Origin: Lachnospiraceae bacterium
GTDB lineage: Bacteria; Bacillota_A; Clostridia; Lachnospirales; Lachnospiraceae
DNA: 5,817 bases
Assembly (NCBI GenBank): GCA_017416055.1
Contig: JAFQDI010000078.1
Coordinates: 1 to 5,817, forward strand
Direction of reading: 5' to 3'
Of the stretch, positions 1-5,817 are shown piece after piece; the first letter of the stretch is position 1, and every line of letters starts with the position of its first letter. Made by a program: the position numbers and the translations under genes. The notes under the pieces were generated by a model. The model made no database searches, was not told the origin of the DNA, and worked only from the letters and a program-made list of their open reading frames with translations.

Positions 1-1
1 C

Positions 2-1381
2 TCATCTTTCCTTTTTCACTGCAAACACCTTTGTAAAGTCCAGTCTGAGCAGCACGATCAGCAACACAATCGAGCTCAATGTCCAGGTCAGAGGATACGC
101 CCACGAAATCATCTCAAACCTCGGAACTACCTTCAGAATTGAGGTCACATAGACCACTCGGACACCGCACCAGAACGCCAGCATCGTCACCATCGGAATG
201 AAGGCTTTGCCACAGCCGCGCAGTACACCGGCCGTACAGTGGGTAAACGCCAGTAAGAAGAAAAACAGCGACGTGACACTCACATGGATCGTGCCAAACT
301 CCACGGACTGTTCCGTATCCACAAAAAACCGCAAAACGAATGGAGCCGCCGCATGAATGAGCACACCCATCAGCTCCGCCGTGATCATTCCGAAAATAAT
401 CCCAAACGCTGCGCCTTTCTTTGCCCGGTCATACTGCCTCGCCCCCAGATTCTGGCTAACGAACGTCGGCAGGGACATGGACATACTCATAATAGGCAAA
501 AATACAAAACCTTCGATCTTCGAATAAGCTCCCACACCCGCCATGGCGAAGGAACCACATGAATTGATACTGGTCTGCACTGCAATGTTTCCGATACTGA
601 TCACCGCATTCTGAACACCGGTCGGTAAGCCCTGTTTGATCACCTCTCCCATGATGTCCGGATAAAATTTAATTTTTCGCAAATCCAGCCGCGTATCGTC
701 CTCACTTTTAGCCATTCGCACCAGGCAGAGCACTACACTCAATCCCTGCGCGATCACCGTCGCAATTGCCGCTCCGGCCACACCCCAATGGAAAACTGCC
801 ACAAAAATCAGGTCCAGCACTACATTCGTTGCAGAGGAAATCATCAGATAATACAGCGGTCTCACACTGTCGCCCAACGCACGCATGATTGACATACAGA
901 TATTGTACATGATGACCGTTGATACTCCGGCAAAATAAATTTGAAAATAGCTGAGTGAGTTGGGAAGAACGCTCTCCGGCGTTTTCATCCAGACTAACAT
1001 ATGAGGGGTGAGAATCAGGCCTACCACTGTGGACAATCCCGACGCGATAATTCCCAATAAAAAGTTCGTATGGATCGCCTTTACCACGTTCTCCCGGTCT
1101 TTTGCACCGAAATATCGTGATATGATGACCCCTCCACCGATAGCAATACCATTGAATAACCCCACGATCAAAAACGTCATACTGCCTGCAGAACTGACTG
1201 CGGCGAACGCATCGTTATCCGCAAAGTTTCCGATTACCCAAGCATCCACCATGTTATAAAACTGCTGTAATAACTGGCCAAAAAACAGCGGAATCGCAAA
1301 CTTTAACATATTCTTCGCAATCGGTCCCTCTGTCAGGTTGATTGCGCTCTGCATTGTTCTCTGTCGTTCTCTAAATGTCAT
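2..1381 (-). CDS. MATE family efflux transporter (NorM/DinF/MepA-like)
   Basis: A 459-residue inner-membrane antiporter of the multidrug and toxic compound extrusion (MATE) family, whose members export cationic drugs or metabolites in exchange for Na+ or H+. The length is typical (about 450-460) and the hydrophobic pattern fits 12 helices in two halves. Visible family marks are the helix-1 stretch AIPLFFGQLLQQFYNMVDAW (residues 29-48), ISRYFGAKD (88-95), MRALGDSVRP (166-175), and in the second half VSQNLGARQYDRAKKG (308-323) and GVLRGCGK (385-392). The start at 1381 is chosen because GGGAGG (1389-1394) lies 7 bases upstream. The open frame continues upstream to 1870, but that part lies antisense to the hydrolase and has no transporter homology. 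A weaker in-frame ATG lies at 1354. The stop TGA is at the very left edge, so any terminator is out of view. The gene is divergent from the hydrolase. Family assignment is secure; substrate and coupling ion cannot be read from the sequence. Confidence 0.95.
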   Translation of the reverse strand: MTFRERQRTMQSAINLTEGPIAKNMLKFAIPLFFGQLLQQFYNMVDAWVIGNFADNDAFAAVSSAGSMTFLIVGLFNGIAIGGGVIISRYFGAKDRENVVKAIHTNFLLGIIASGLSTVVGLILTPHMLVWMKTPESVLPNSLSYFQIYFAGVSTVIMYNICMSIMRALGDSVRPLYYLMISSATNVVLDLIFVAVFHWGVAGAAIATVIAQGLSVVLCLVRMAKSEDDTRLDLRKIKFYPDIMGEVIKQGLPTGVQNAVISIGNIAVQTSINSCGSFAMAGVGAYSKIEGFVFLPIMSMSMSLPTFVSQNLGARQYDRAKKGAAFGIIFGMITAELMGVLIHAAAPFVLRFFVDTEQSVEFGTIHVSVTSLFFFLLAFTHCTAGVLRGCGKAFIPMVTMLAFWCGVRVVYVTSILKVVPRFEMISWAYPLTWTLSSIVLLIVLLRLDFTKVFAVKKER

Positions 1382-1388
1382 TGGTATG

Positions 1389-1394
1389 CCTCCC
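1389..1394 (-). promoter_or_regulatory. Ribosome binding site deciding the MATE start
   Basis: GGGAGG on the minus strand, 7 bases before the ATG at 1381. It fixes the MATE start there rather than at far-upstream in-frame codons reaching 1870 or at the internal ATG at 1354. Confidence 0.85.
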
Positions 1395-1411
1395 ACAAAA
1401 TCGATAATTAT

Positions 1412-1440
1412 ATTATTCGTCAAAGTGCAGATGAAGTCAA
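1412..1440 (-). promoter_or_regulatory. Sigma-A-type promoter for the MATE gene
   Basis: On the minus strand, TTGACT (1440-1435) and AATAAT (1417-1412) are separated by 17 bases, matching the -35/-10 consensus at 5 of 6 positions each. The predicted transcript starts near 1405, leaving a leader of about 24 bases. The -10 box lies in an AT-rich imperfect palindrome at 1402-1419 (CGATAAT and ATTATTCG arms, one extra base), which could be an operator, though AT-rich sequence forms such arms by chance. Confidence 0.7.
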
Positions 1441-1451
1441 GCGAAGATTCA

Positions 1452-1479
1452 TTGACTTTCTTGCTAAATTCTTTATAAT
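1452..1479 (+). promoter_or_regulatory. Sigma-A-type promoter for the hydrolase gene
   Basis: TTGACT (1452-1457) and a perfect TATAAT (1474-1479) with a 16-base spacer. This is the strongest promoter match in the window. Transcription would start near 1486, giving a leader of about 34 bases before the ATG at 1520. Its -35 box is the mirror image of the MATE -35 box at 1435-1440, with 11 bases between them. Confidence 0.85.
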
Positions 1480-1519
1480 GAAAGTATCTTACGTCATTTT
1501 TGTTTGAAAGGAAACGTTT

Positions 1520-2428
1520 ATGGAATTTTTCCTTCTTCCCATAATCGCCATTTTTCTTCTTCTGACCTTTTTCTCCGCTTTGGCGTTTTATGTCGTACAC
1601 CCTAAGCGCCACACACTGGAAAGTTCCCGCGCATGTGAAGACAGCCAAGGACTGATCGGCGAATTCGATACACTGAAAAGCACTCATTACGCGATTTCTT
1701 CCTACGACGGTTATCCGCTGAGTGCTCAGTTTGTCCCCGCGCCGGAGGCCTCCGACAAATACGTGATCCTCTCCCACGGCTATACCTACACTCGCTATGG
1801 CAGCGTGAAATATCTCCACCAGTTTCGCCGCCTCGGCTACAACTGTGTGATCTACGATGACCGCGGCCACGGCATGAACGTGCGCACCAAATGTACGCTC
1901 GGTATCCGGGAATCGAAGGATCTAATGGAGGTCATCGCAGACACTTACCGGCGTTACGGCGAGGATATCTATCTCGGGCTTCACGGCGAATCCATGGGCT
2001 CAGGCCTTCAGATCACTGCCTTGAAATATCATCCGAACGTGAAATTCATCGTCAATGACTGCGGATACGCAGATCTGATCGGTGTACTCTGCCACAAAGC
2101 AAAGTTACAGTTTGGCCTGCCCTCCTGGTCCGTGTATGGCGCGTCCGTGATGAGCCGCATCCTCTTCGGATTCGCATTCACTGAGGTACGTCCCATTGAT
2201 GCCTTGGCCGAGAATACGTCCATCCCCATCTGTTTTGTCCACGGAACCGGCGATAACTTCGTACCTGTCGACCACAGCAGGCGCATGTATGATGTCGCAA
2301 AGTGTTATCGAGAACTCCACCTGTACGAAGGTATCGGCCATGCACACTGCTTGGCGAGCGATCCTGAACGTTATTTTTCCATGCTTTCTGCATTTCTCGC
2401 AAAAGCCGAAACCATTCATGGACGTTGA
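1520..2428 (+). CDS. Membrane-anchored alpha/beta hydrolase (YqkD/COG1073-like)
   Basis: A 302-residue serine hydrolase of the alpha/beta fold. Residues 3-25 form one hydrophobic segment, followed by HPKRH. The catalytic domain fills the rest: an oxyanion-side motif LSHGYT (84-89, His86), DDRGHG (113-118), nucleophile elbow GESMG (156-160, Ser158), the acid in HGTGDNFVP (Asp245), and the base in GIGHAHC (His274). The triad is therefore complete. The overall layout, with an N-terminal helix and about 300 residues, resembles Bacillus YqkD-type proteins, which are uncharacterised hydrolases; an esterase, lipase or acylaminopeptidase-like activity is possible and the substrate is unknown. Positive charges follow the helix and none precede it, and the domain holds several cysteines, so I infer that it faces the cytoplasm. 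The start has AAAGGAAA (1507-1514) just upstream. It is 104 bases ahead of the MFS gene on the same strand with no clear terminator between, so partial co-transcription is plausible. Confidence 0.93.
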   Translation: MEFFLLPIIAIFLLLTFFSALAFYVVHPKRHTLESSRACEDSQGLIGEFDTLKSTHYAISSYDGYPLSAQFVPAPEASDKYVILSHGYTYTRYGSVKYLHQFRRLGYNCVIYDDRGHGMNVRTKCTLGIRESKDLMEVIADTYRRYGEDIYLGLHGESMGSGLQITALKYHPNVKFIVNDCGYADLIGVLCHKAKLQFGLPSWSVYGASVMSRILFGFAFTEVRPIDALAENTSIPICFVHGTGDNFVPVDHSRRMYDVAKCYRELHLYEGIGHAHCLASDPERYFSMLSAFLAKAETIHGR

Positions 2429-2453
2429 CTGCGGCTTGTTATTTTGTTAAACT
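2425..2453 (+). promoter_or_regulatory. Candidate promoter for the MFS gene
   Basis: TTGACT (2425-2430, overlapping the hydrolase stop codon) and TAAACT (2448-2453) with a 17-base spacer. The -10 matches the consensus at 4 of 6 positions. Transcription would start near 2460, giving a leader of about 70 bases. A second TTGACT at 2477-2482 lacks a well-spaced -10 box. The gap 2429-2532 also holds a small hairpin (arms 2487-2493 and 2498-2504, one G-U pair), with no GC-rich stem plus T-run that would count as a terminator. Confidence 0.45.
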
Positions 2454-2532
2454 GTTTGTAGCGTTGGATGTTTGTTTTGACTTAACTTAAGAACAACTTC
2501 TTGATAAAAACAATTTAAGAAAGGAATTCACC

Positions 2533-3843
2533 ATGAACACTCCTGCAAAAGACAACACATCAAAAATCTCTTCCCGCAACCTGATCCTCATCTGGGTGTT
2601 GGGCATGGCCGGCCAGCTCTGCTGGAATGTGGAGAACCAGTGGTTCAACACCTTCATCTACGCAAAGATCGGTCCTTATCCCTGGATCATCAGCTGTATG
2701 ACCGCCTTTTCTGCAGCCGCCACCGCCTTCAGCACCTTCCTGTTCGGCACCGCCAGTGATCGGCTGGGCCGCCGTCGCCCCTTTATTTTCTGGGGGTATC
2801 TCTTGTGGGGGCTGTTTACCATCGGCTTCGGCGCGGCAGAATTTCTTCCCACCAACACGATTATGACCGCCGCTGTGGCTGTCATCGCCATGGACGCGCT
2901 GATGAGTTTCTTCGGAAGCATGGGCAATGATTCCGGCTTCAACAGCTGGACCACCGATATCACCAATGAGAAAAATCGCGGACAGCTCGGTGCCATCACC
3001 GCAGCCCAGCCGGTTTTAGCGACCATCATCGGTACCGTGGGAAGCGGTCTTTTGATCACCACCTTCGGCTATTTCACCTTCTTCATCTCCATGGGTATCC
3101 TCGTGGCGATTATCGGCCTCATCGGAGTCTGCTTTATGAGAGAAGGCGAGAACTTAAAACCCACCAAGGATGAAAAAGGCTTCTGGCATCAGTTTCTCTC
3201 CGTCTTCAATTTTAAAACGTTTATGGCACACAAAGAGTTGTTCTGGGTGTTCATGATCATGACGGTTTATTTCATTTGCTTTAACTTCTACTTCGCCCAC
3301 ATCGGCAACTACTTTATTTACACCCTCGGCTATGATGAAGGCATGGCCGGCATCCTGCAGGGTGTGGGATTGGGACTGGCAGTTCTGTCCACCATTCCGG
3401 CAATCAAACTGATCAATGCCGGAAAACACTCTCTGGCTATCCTTGGCGGAACTGTTTCCAGCATCATCGGTCTGCTGATCGTCGCAGTCGGTGGAGCCAA
3501 TGTGGTGATCCTCATCCCCGGCATCATTCTGGCCGGTATGGGATATGTTCTGATCTTGCAGACGACTACCGCTTGGGCGAAGAATCTCTACCCTGAAGAC
3601 AGCCGAGGACAGTTTGAGGGCGTGCGCATCGTCTTCTTTGTCCTGATTCCCATGGTGGTCGGTCCGTCCATTGCCACCGCAGTCATTAACCGCTGGGGTA
3701 TCCCGGTGACCATCGACGGCGAGGCAGGCATGGCTCCCTCCGCGATCCTCTTTGTATTGGCAGCGGTGATTTCTGTGCTGACTCTGATTCCTACTGCATT
3801 GGCGGAGAGAGAAAAGAAGAAACAAACTCTCCTTTCCAAATAA
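2533..3843 (+). CDS. MFS transporter, SLC45/GPH-like, putative sugar symporter
   Basis: A 436-residue major facilitator superfamily permease of the cytoplasmic membrane with a hydrophobicity pattern fitting 12 helices. The helix 2-3 loop carries motif A, GTASDRLGRRRP (72-83), with Asp76, Arg77, Gly79 and Arg80. Helix 1 holds GQLCWNVENQWFN (27-39), and the helix 4 region holds FFGSMGNDSGFNSWTTDIT (126-144). These stretches resemble a Firmicutes MFS group often found near glycoside hydrolases and related to SLC45/GPH sugar:proton symporters. This is recalled family knowledge, and the substrate is not shown by the sequence. The two halves echo each other: NRGQLGAI (148-155) and SRGQFEGV (357-364) occupy equivalent loops. 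A long central loop (about 203-234) separates the halves. The ATG is preceded by AAAGGA (2520-2525) with 7 bases between. It is on the same strand as the hydrolase, convergent with kdpE, and ends 6 bases before the hairpin at 3850. No glycosidase or regulator gene lies beside it to name a sugar. Confidence 0.92.
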   Translation: MNTPAKDNTSKISSRNLILIWVLGMAGQLCWNVENQWFNTFIYAKIGPYPWIISCMTAFSAAATAFSTFLFGTASDRLGRRRPFIFWGYLLWGLFTIGFGAAEFLPTNTIMTAAVAVIAMDALMSFFGSMGNDSGFNSWTTDITNEKNRGQLGAITAAQPVLATIIGTVGSGLLITTFGYFTFFISMGILVAIIGLIGVCFMREGENLKPTKDEKGFWHQFLSVFNFKTFMAHKELFWVFMIMTVYFICFNFYFAHIGNYFIYTLGYDEGMAGILQGVGLGLAVLSTIPAIKLINAGKHSLAILGGTVSSIIGLLIVAVGGANVVILIPGIILAGMGYVLILQTTTAWAKNLYPEDSRGQFEGVRIVFFVLIPMVVGPSIATAVINRWGIPVTIDGEAGMAPSAILFVLAAVISVLTLIPTALAEREKKKQTLLSK

Positions 3844-3849
3844 TCCATG

Positions 3850-3905
3850 AGGGGATGTTACAAAATAGCTGATATTTTTACCATGGCTATTTTGAAACAT
3901 CCCCT
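3850..3905. terminator. Long hairpin between convergent genes, probable bidirectional terminator
   Basis: Arms at 3850-3869 and 3886-3905 are complementary over 20 bp with a single A-A mismatch (3860 against 3895), enclosing a 16-base loop. The stem base is GC-rich (GGGG/CCCC). It starts 6 bases after the MFS stop and ends 14 bases after the kdpE stop, where a shared terminator is expected. Neither strand has a proper T-run after the stem, so it is not a textbook intrinsic terminator. It could instead stabilise mRNA 3' ends or be a copy of a small palindromic repeat. Confidence 0.6.
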
Positions 3906-3919
3906 TCTCACTGTTCCCA

Positions 3920-4612
3920 TTATTCCGCTTTCAGCATCCGATATCCAATTCCGATATGTGTCTGAATATACTGTTCTTCCGTTCCTCTCTCGATTTTCTT
4001 TCGCAATGTAGCCATATGTACACGCAATGATGCCACATCGCTCTCCCATGAGGCCCCCCATATTTTCTCTGTCAGATAGGTATGTGTCAGAACTTTTCCG
4101 ACATCTTTTGCCAACAGACACAACAGTTTATACTCTGTAGGGGTCAGATGCAACAATTCTTCCTCCAAATAAGCACAGCCGGCACTGTAATCTATTTTCA
4201 AGCGACCATTTTGGAATATCGGTTCACCTCCCTGTCCGGCCATCGCCACCAGCCTACGCTGCGTCACCCGCAGTCTCGCCAGCAACTCTGCCACGGAAAA
4301 TGGCTTCGTCAGATAATCATCTGCCCCGGCATCCAGGGCAGCAATCTTGTCACTGTCTTCACTTCGGGCACTAATTACAATAATCGGCAATTGTGACCAG
4401 GAACGAATACGCTGTATGATTTCCACACCGTCCACATCCGGCAAGCCCAGATCCAACAGGATAATATCCGGTTGCTGCGATACAGCCAGTGTCAATCCGC
4501 TCTCCCCATTCGTTGCAGTCAAAAATCGATATTCATTTGATTTTAATGTAGTGGCAATCAAATTTCGCACTTTAACATCATCTTCGATGACCAAAATCAA
4601 TGGTTTATTCAC
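3920..4612 (-). CDS. kdpE: KdpE response regulator, OmpR/PhoB family
   Basis: A 230-residue transcription factor that, when phosphorylated by KdpD, activates the kdpFABC potassium-pump operon in characterised bacteria. The receiver domain spans about residues 4-117, with acidic residues Asp11 and Asp12, phospho-acceptor Asp54 in LLDLGLPDVDG, Ser81 and Lys103 in TKPF. The C-terminal winged helix (about 131-228) has LTPTEYKLLCLLAKDVGKVLTH (156-177), the recognition region SLRVHMATLRKKIE, and ends in the typical GIGYRM (221-226). The LAKDVGKVLTH and LRVHMATLRKKIE wording is characteristic of KdpE among OmpR-type regulators. The start is GTG, overlapping the end of kdpD by 8 bases (GTGAATAA), so the two are translationally coupled. 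No key residue is missing. The gene ends next to the hairpin at 3850-3905 and converges with the MFS gene. Confidence 0.93.
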   Translation of the reverse strand: MNKPLILVIEDDVKVRNLIATTLKSNEYRFLTATNGESGLTLAVSQQPDIILLDLGLPDVDGVEIIQRIRSWSQLPIIVISARSEDSDKIAALDAGADDYLTKPFSVAELLARLRVTQRRLVAMAGQGGEPIFQNGRLKIDYSAGCAYLEEELLHLTPTEYKLLCLLAKDVGKVLTHTYLTEKIWGASWESDVASLRVHMATLRKKIERGTEEQYIQTHIGIGYRMLKAE

Positions 4613-5817
4613 GAACCTCCACCTCCCCTGCCGGCAATGTAAAGGTAAAAATCGTTCCCTTGGGATGATTATCCTGTACGGCTATCTCACCTCCGTGTGC
4701 CAACACAATTGACTTACACAGACTTAATCCCAGCCCCAGACTTCTCCTGCTGTCAGCGATCGGATTACTACCGGTATAAAACATCTGGAAGATTTTTCCT
4801 TTTTCCTCATCACCGATTCCCTCACCGTCATCTGATACGGTAAACTCGACCATTTTCCCTAGTTTCCGGGTACATACCTCAATATGAGATTGTGTCGGGG
4901 TATATTTGATCGCATTGTCCACCAAATTGATCAGCACCTGCACGATCAGGCGCGCGTCACATACAGCCATCAAAAGCTCATCTCCATGGCTCACTGTTAT
5001 TCGCTGATCAACCCTTTTACGCCTAATATGCTGCAGTGCTTCAGAAACGATCTCCTCAACCAATTGCGGCTGAATCATCAGCTTCATACGTCCGTCATCA
5101 ATTCGAGTGATCGCTAAAAGATTTTCCACCAAATTGATCAGCCATGTTGAATCGTCATAGATATCACGATAGATCTGTCTTTTCGTCTCTGCATCCACCT
5201 CATCCCCGTCTTCCATGAGAATGCCTGCATTGCCGGAAATGGAAGTCAAAGGAGTGCGAAGATCATGAGAAATCGCGCGAAGCAATGTTGCCCTCAGCTT
5301 TTCATTCTCTGCTTGACGCTTTGCCTCCTCCTTTTCTCTGGCATTCCGGCTACTCTCCAGAGCCAGTGCACATTCTCCCAAAATCGACAACAGAATGCTA
5401 TTTTCAAATGCATCGAGTGGTCCGCCGTCTGCATCGATTCCAATGTTGCCGTATATCTGATCATTGATTCTAATCGGATAACCAATCTCTTTTTCATTCA
5501 ATAAAGCGCCTGAATCATAAATCGTAACCTCTCTGGATACCAGCTTTGAAATCTGTATCTTCGCTGCCTGTACGATTTCTTCTTCTGTCGCAGCCTGCTG
5601 CAACAGACGATTTGTCTCAAACAACAAGTTCGTCCGGTATGCAGCCTGTGTGGATTGCTTCACATGACTTTTCATCCGGTCAGTCAAAGAACCGACAACC
5701 AGCGCAGCGAACAACATGACCAAAAAGGTCAACGGATATCCTTTATCATAAGCTTTCAAGGAAAACTGCGGTTCTGTGAAAAAGAAATTAAACACTAACA
5801 CACTTGCCACTGCAGAG
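4605..5817 (-). CDS. kdpD: KdpD sensor histidine kinase, C-terminal part (runs off right edge)
   Basis: The C-terminal about 403 residues of a membrane sensor kinase for potassium limitation or osmotic stress. The frame is open through the window edge, so the GTG at 5810 is not the start; known KdpD proteins are about 890 residues, so roughly half may be missing. Numbering from that GTG: residues 1-17 (FNFFFTEPQFS at 7-17) match the end of the DUF4118 membrane domain, 26-42 form its last helix, and about 55-155 form a GAF-like region. The HisKA domain has the phosphorylated His182 in RAISHDLRTPL, followed by the ATPase domain with N-box NLVDNAIKY (295-303), G1 DDGEGIG (327-333), F-box FQMFYTG (341-347) and G2 GLGLSL (359-364). 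All catalytic motifs are intact. It overlaps kdpE by 8 bases. The N-terminal KdpD/USP domains are not visible, so a shorter DUF4118 kinase remains possible, but pairing with kdpE favours KdpD. The pump genes kdpFABC would be expected to the right. Confidence 0.9.
   Translation of the reverse strand, partial: SAVASVLVFNFFFTEPQFSLKAYDKGYPLTFLVMLFAALVVGSLTDRMKSHVKQSTQAAYRTNLLFETNRLLQQAATEEEIVQAAKIQISKLVSREVTIYDSGALLNEKEIGYPIRINDQIYGNIGIDADGGPLDAFENSILLSILGECALALESSRNAREKEEAKRQAENEKLRATLLRAISHDLRTPLTSISGNAGILMEDGDEVDAETKRQIYRDIYDDSTWLINLVENLLAITRIDDGRMKLMIQPQLVEEIVSEALQHIRRKRVDQRITVSHGDELLMAVCDARLIVQVLINLVDNAIKYTPTQSHIEVCTRKLGKMVEFTVSDDGEGIGDEEKGKIFQMFYTGSNPIADSRRSLGLGLSLCKSIVLAHGGEIAVQDNHPKGTIFTFTLPAGEVEVRE
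4616..4628 (-). promoter_or_regulatory. Ribosome binding site for kdpE inside the end of kdpD
   Basis: On the minus strand, GGGGAGG (4628-4622) lies 9 bases before the GTG at 4612, followed by a second GGAGG (4620-4616) only 3 bases from it. The upstream copy has usable spacing and supports the GTG start. Both sit in the last codons of kdpD. Confidence 0.75.

Noticed and set aside
284..562. Plus-strand open frames inside the MATE gene (284-562 and 1008-1259)
   Set aside because: Both are antisense to the MATE coding sequence, lack convincing ribosome binding sites, and show no recognisable domain.
1507..1522. Possible catabolite-repression (cre) site around AAACGTTT before the hydrolase
   Set aside because: It misses conserved bases of the cre consensus at both ends, and overlaps the ribosome binding site, which explains the sequence better.
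1382..1870. Upstream extension of the MATE reading frame by 163 codons
   Set aside because: It runs antisense through the hydrolase 5' end and across both promoters. The translated part shows no transporter-like sequence, and a good ribosome binding site marks the start at 1381.
2029..2450. Several overlapping frames on both strands over the hydrolase 3' end
   Set aside because: They overlap the region encoding the catalytic Asp and His of the hydrolase and have no features of their own.
3154..3900. Minus-strand open frame of 248 codons opposite the MFS gene
   Set aside because: It is antisense to a well-supported transporter, starts within the hairpin, and is rich in His, Asp, Gln and Asn, as expected for a shadow frame of a membrane protein gene.
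4082..5504. Plus-strand and alternative minus-strand frames within kdpE and kdpD
   Set aside because: All lie within intact two-component genes with complete motif sets. They are out-of-frame shadows.
5808..5810. GTG as the start codon of the histidine kinase
   Set aside because: The frame remains open to the window edge and this point is already within the DUF4118 membrane domain, so the true start lies outside.

Overview
The window reads as an ordinary stretch of chromosome from a Firmicutes (Bacillota) genome, most likely a gut-type clostridium such as a Lachnospiraceae member. The reasons are strong GGAGG-type ribosome binding sites, sigma-A-like promoters with TTGACT -35 boxes, moderate GC, and proteins resembling clostridial families. 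The genus cannot be told from the sequence alone. No rRNA, tRNA, CRISPR array or transposase gene is visible.

Layout, left to right. (1) Positions 2-1381, minus strand: a complete MATE-family multidrug/cation antiporter. (2) Positions 1382-1519: a compact divergent promoter region whose two -35 boxes face away from each other as an inverted repeat. (3) Positions 1520-2428, plus strand: an alpha/beta hydrolase with one N-terminal membrane anchor and a complete catalytic triad. (4) Positions 2429-2532: a 104-base gap with a candidate promoter and a small hairpin but no clear terminator. (5) Positions 2533-3843, plus strand: a 12-helix MFS transporter resembling the SLC45/GPH-like sugar transporters of Firmicutes. 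(6) Positions 3850-3905: a strong 20-bp hairpin between convergent genes. (7) Positions 3920-5817, minus strand: the kdpE response regulator and the C-terminal half of the kdpD sensor kinase, which runs off the right edge.

How they fit together. KdpD and KdpE form a two-component system that in known bacteria switches on the high-affinity potassium pump KdpFABC. The pump genes are not in the window and would be expected to the right, upstream of kdpD. The hydrolase and MFS transporter share strand and may be co-transcribed, but nothing links them to one substrate. The MATE gene is divergent from the hydrolase and may share control through the common promoter region. I see no convincing undescribed system here. 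The parts most worth a second look are the long hairpin at 3850-3905, the symmetric divergent promoter, and the membrane-anchored hydrolase next to a putative sugar transporter.
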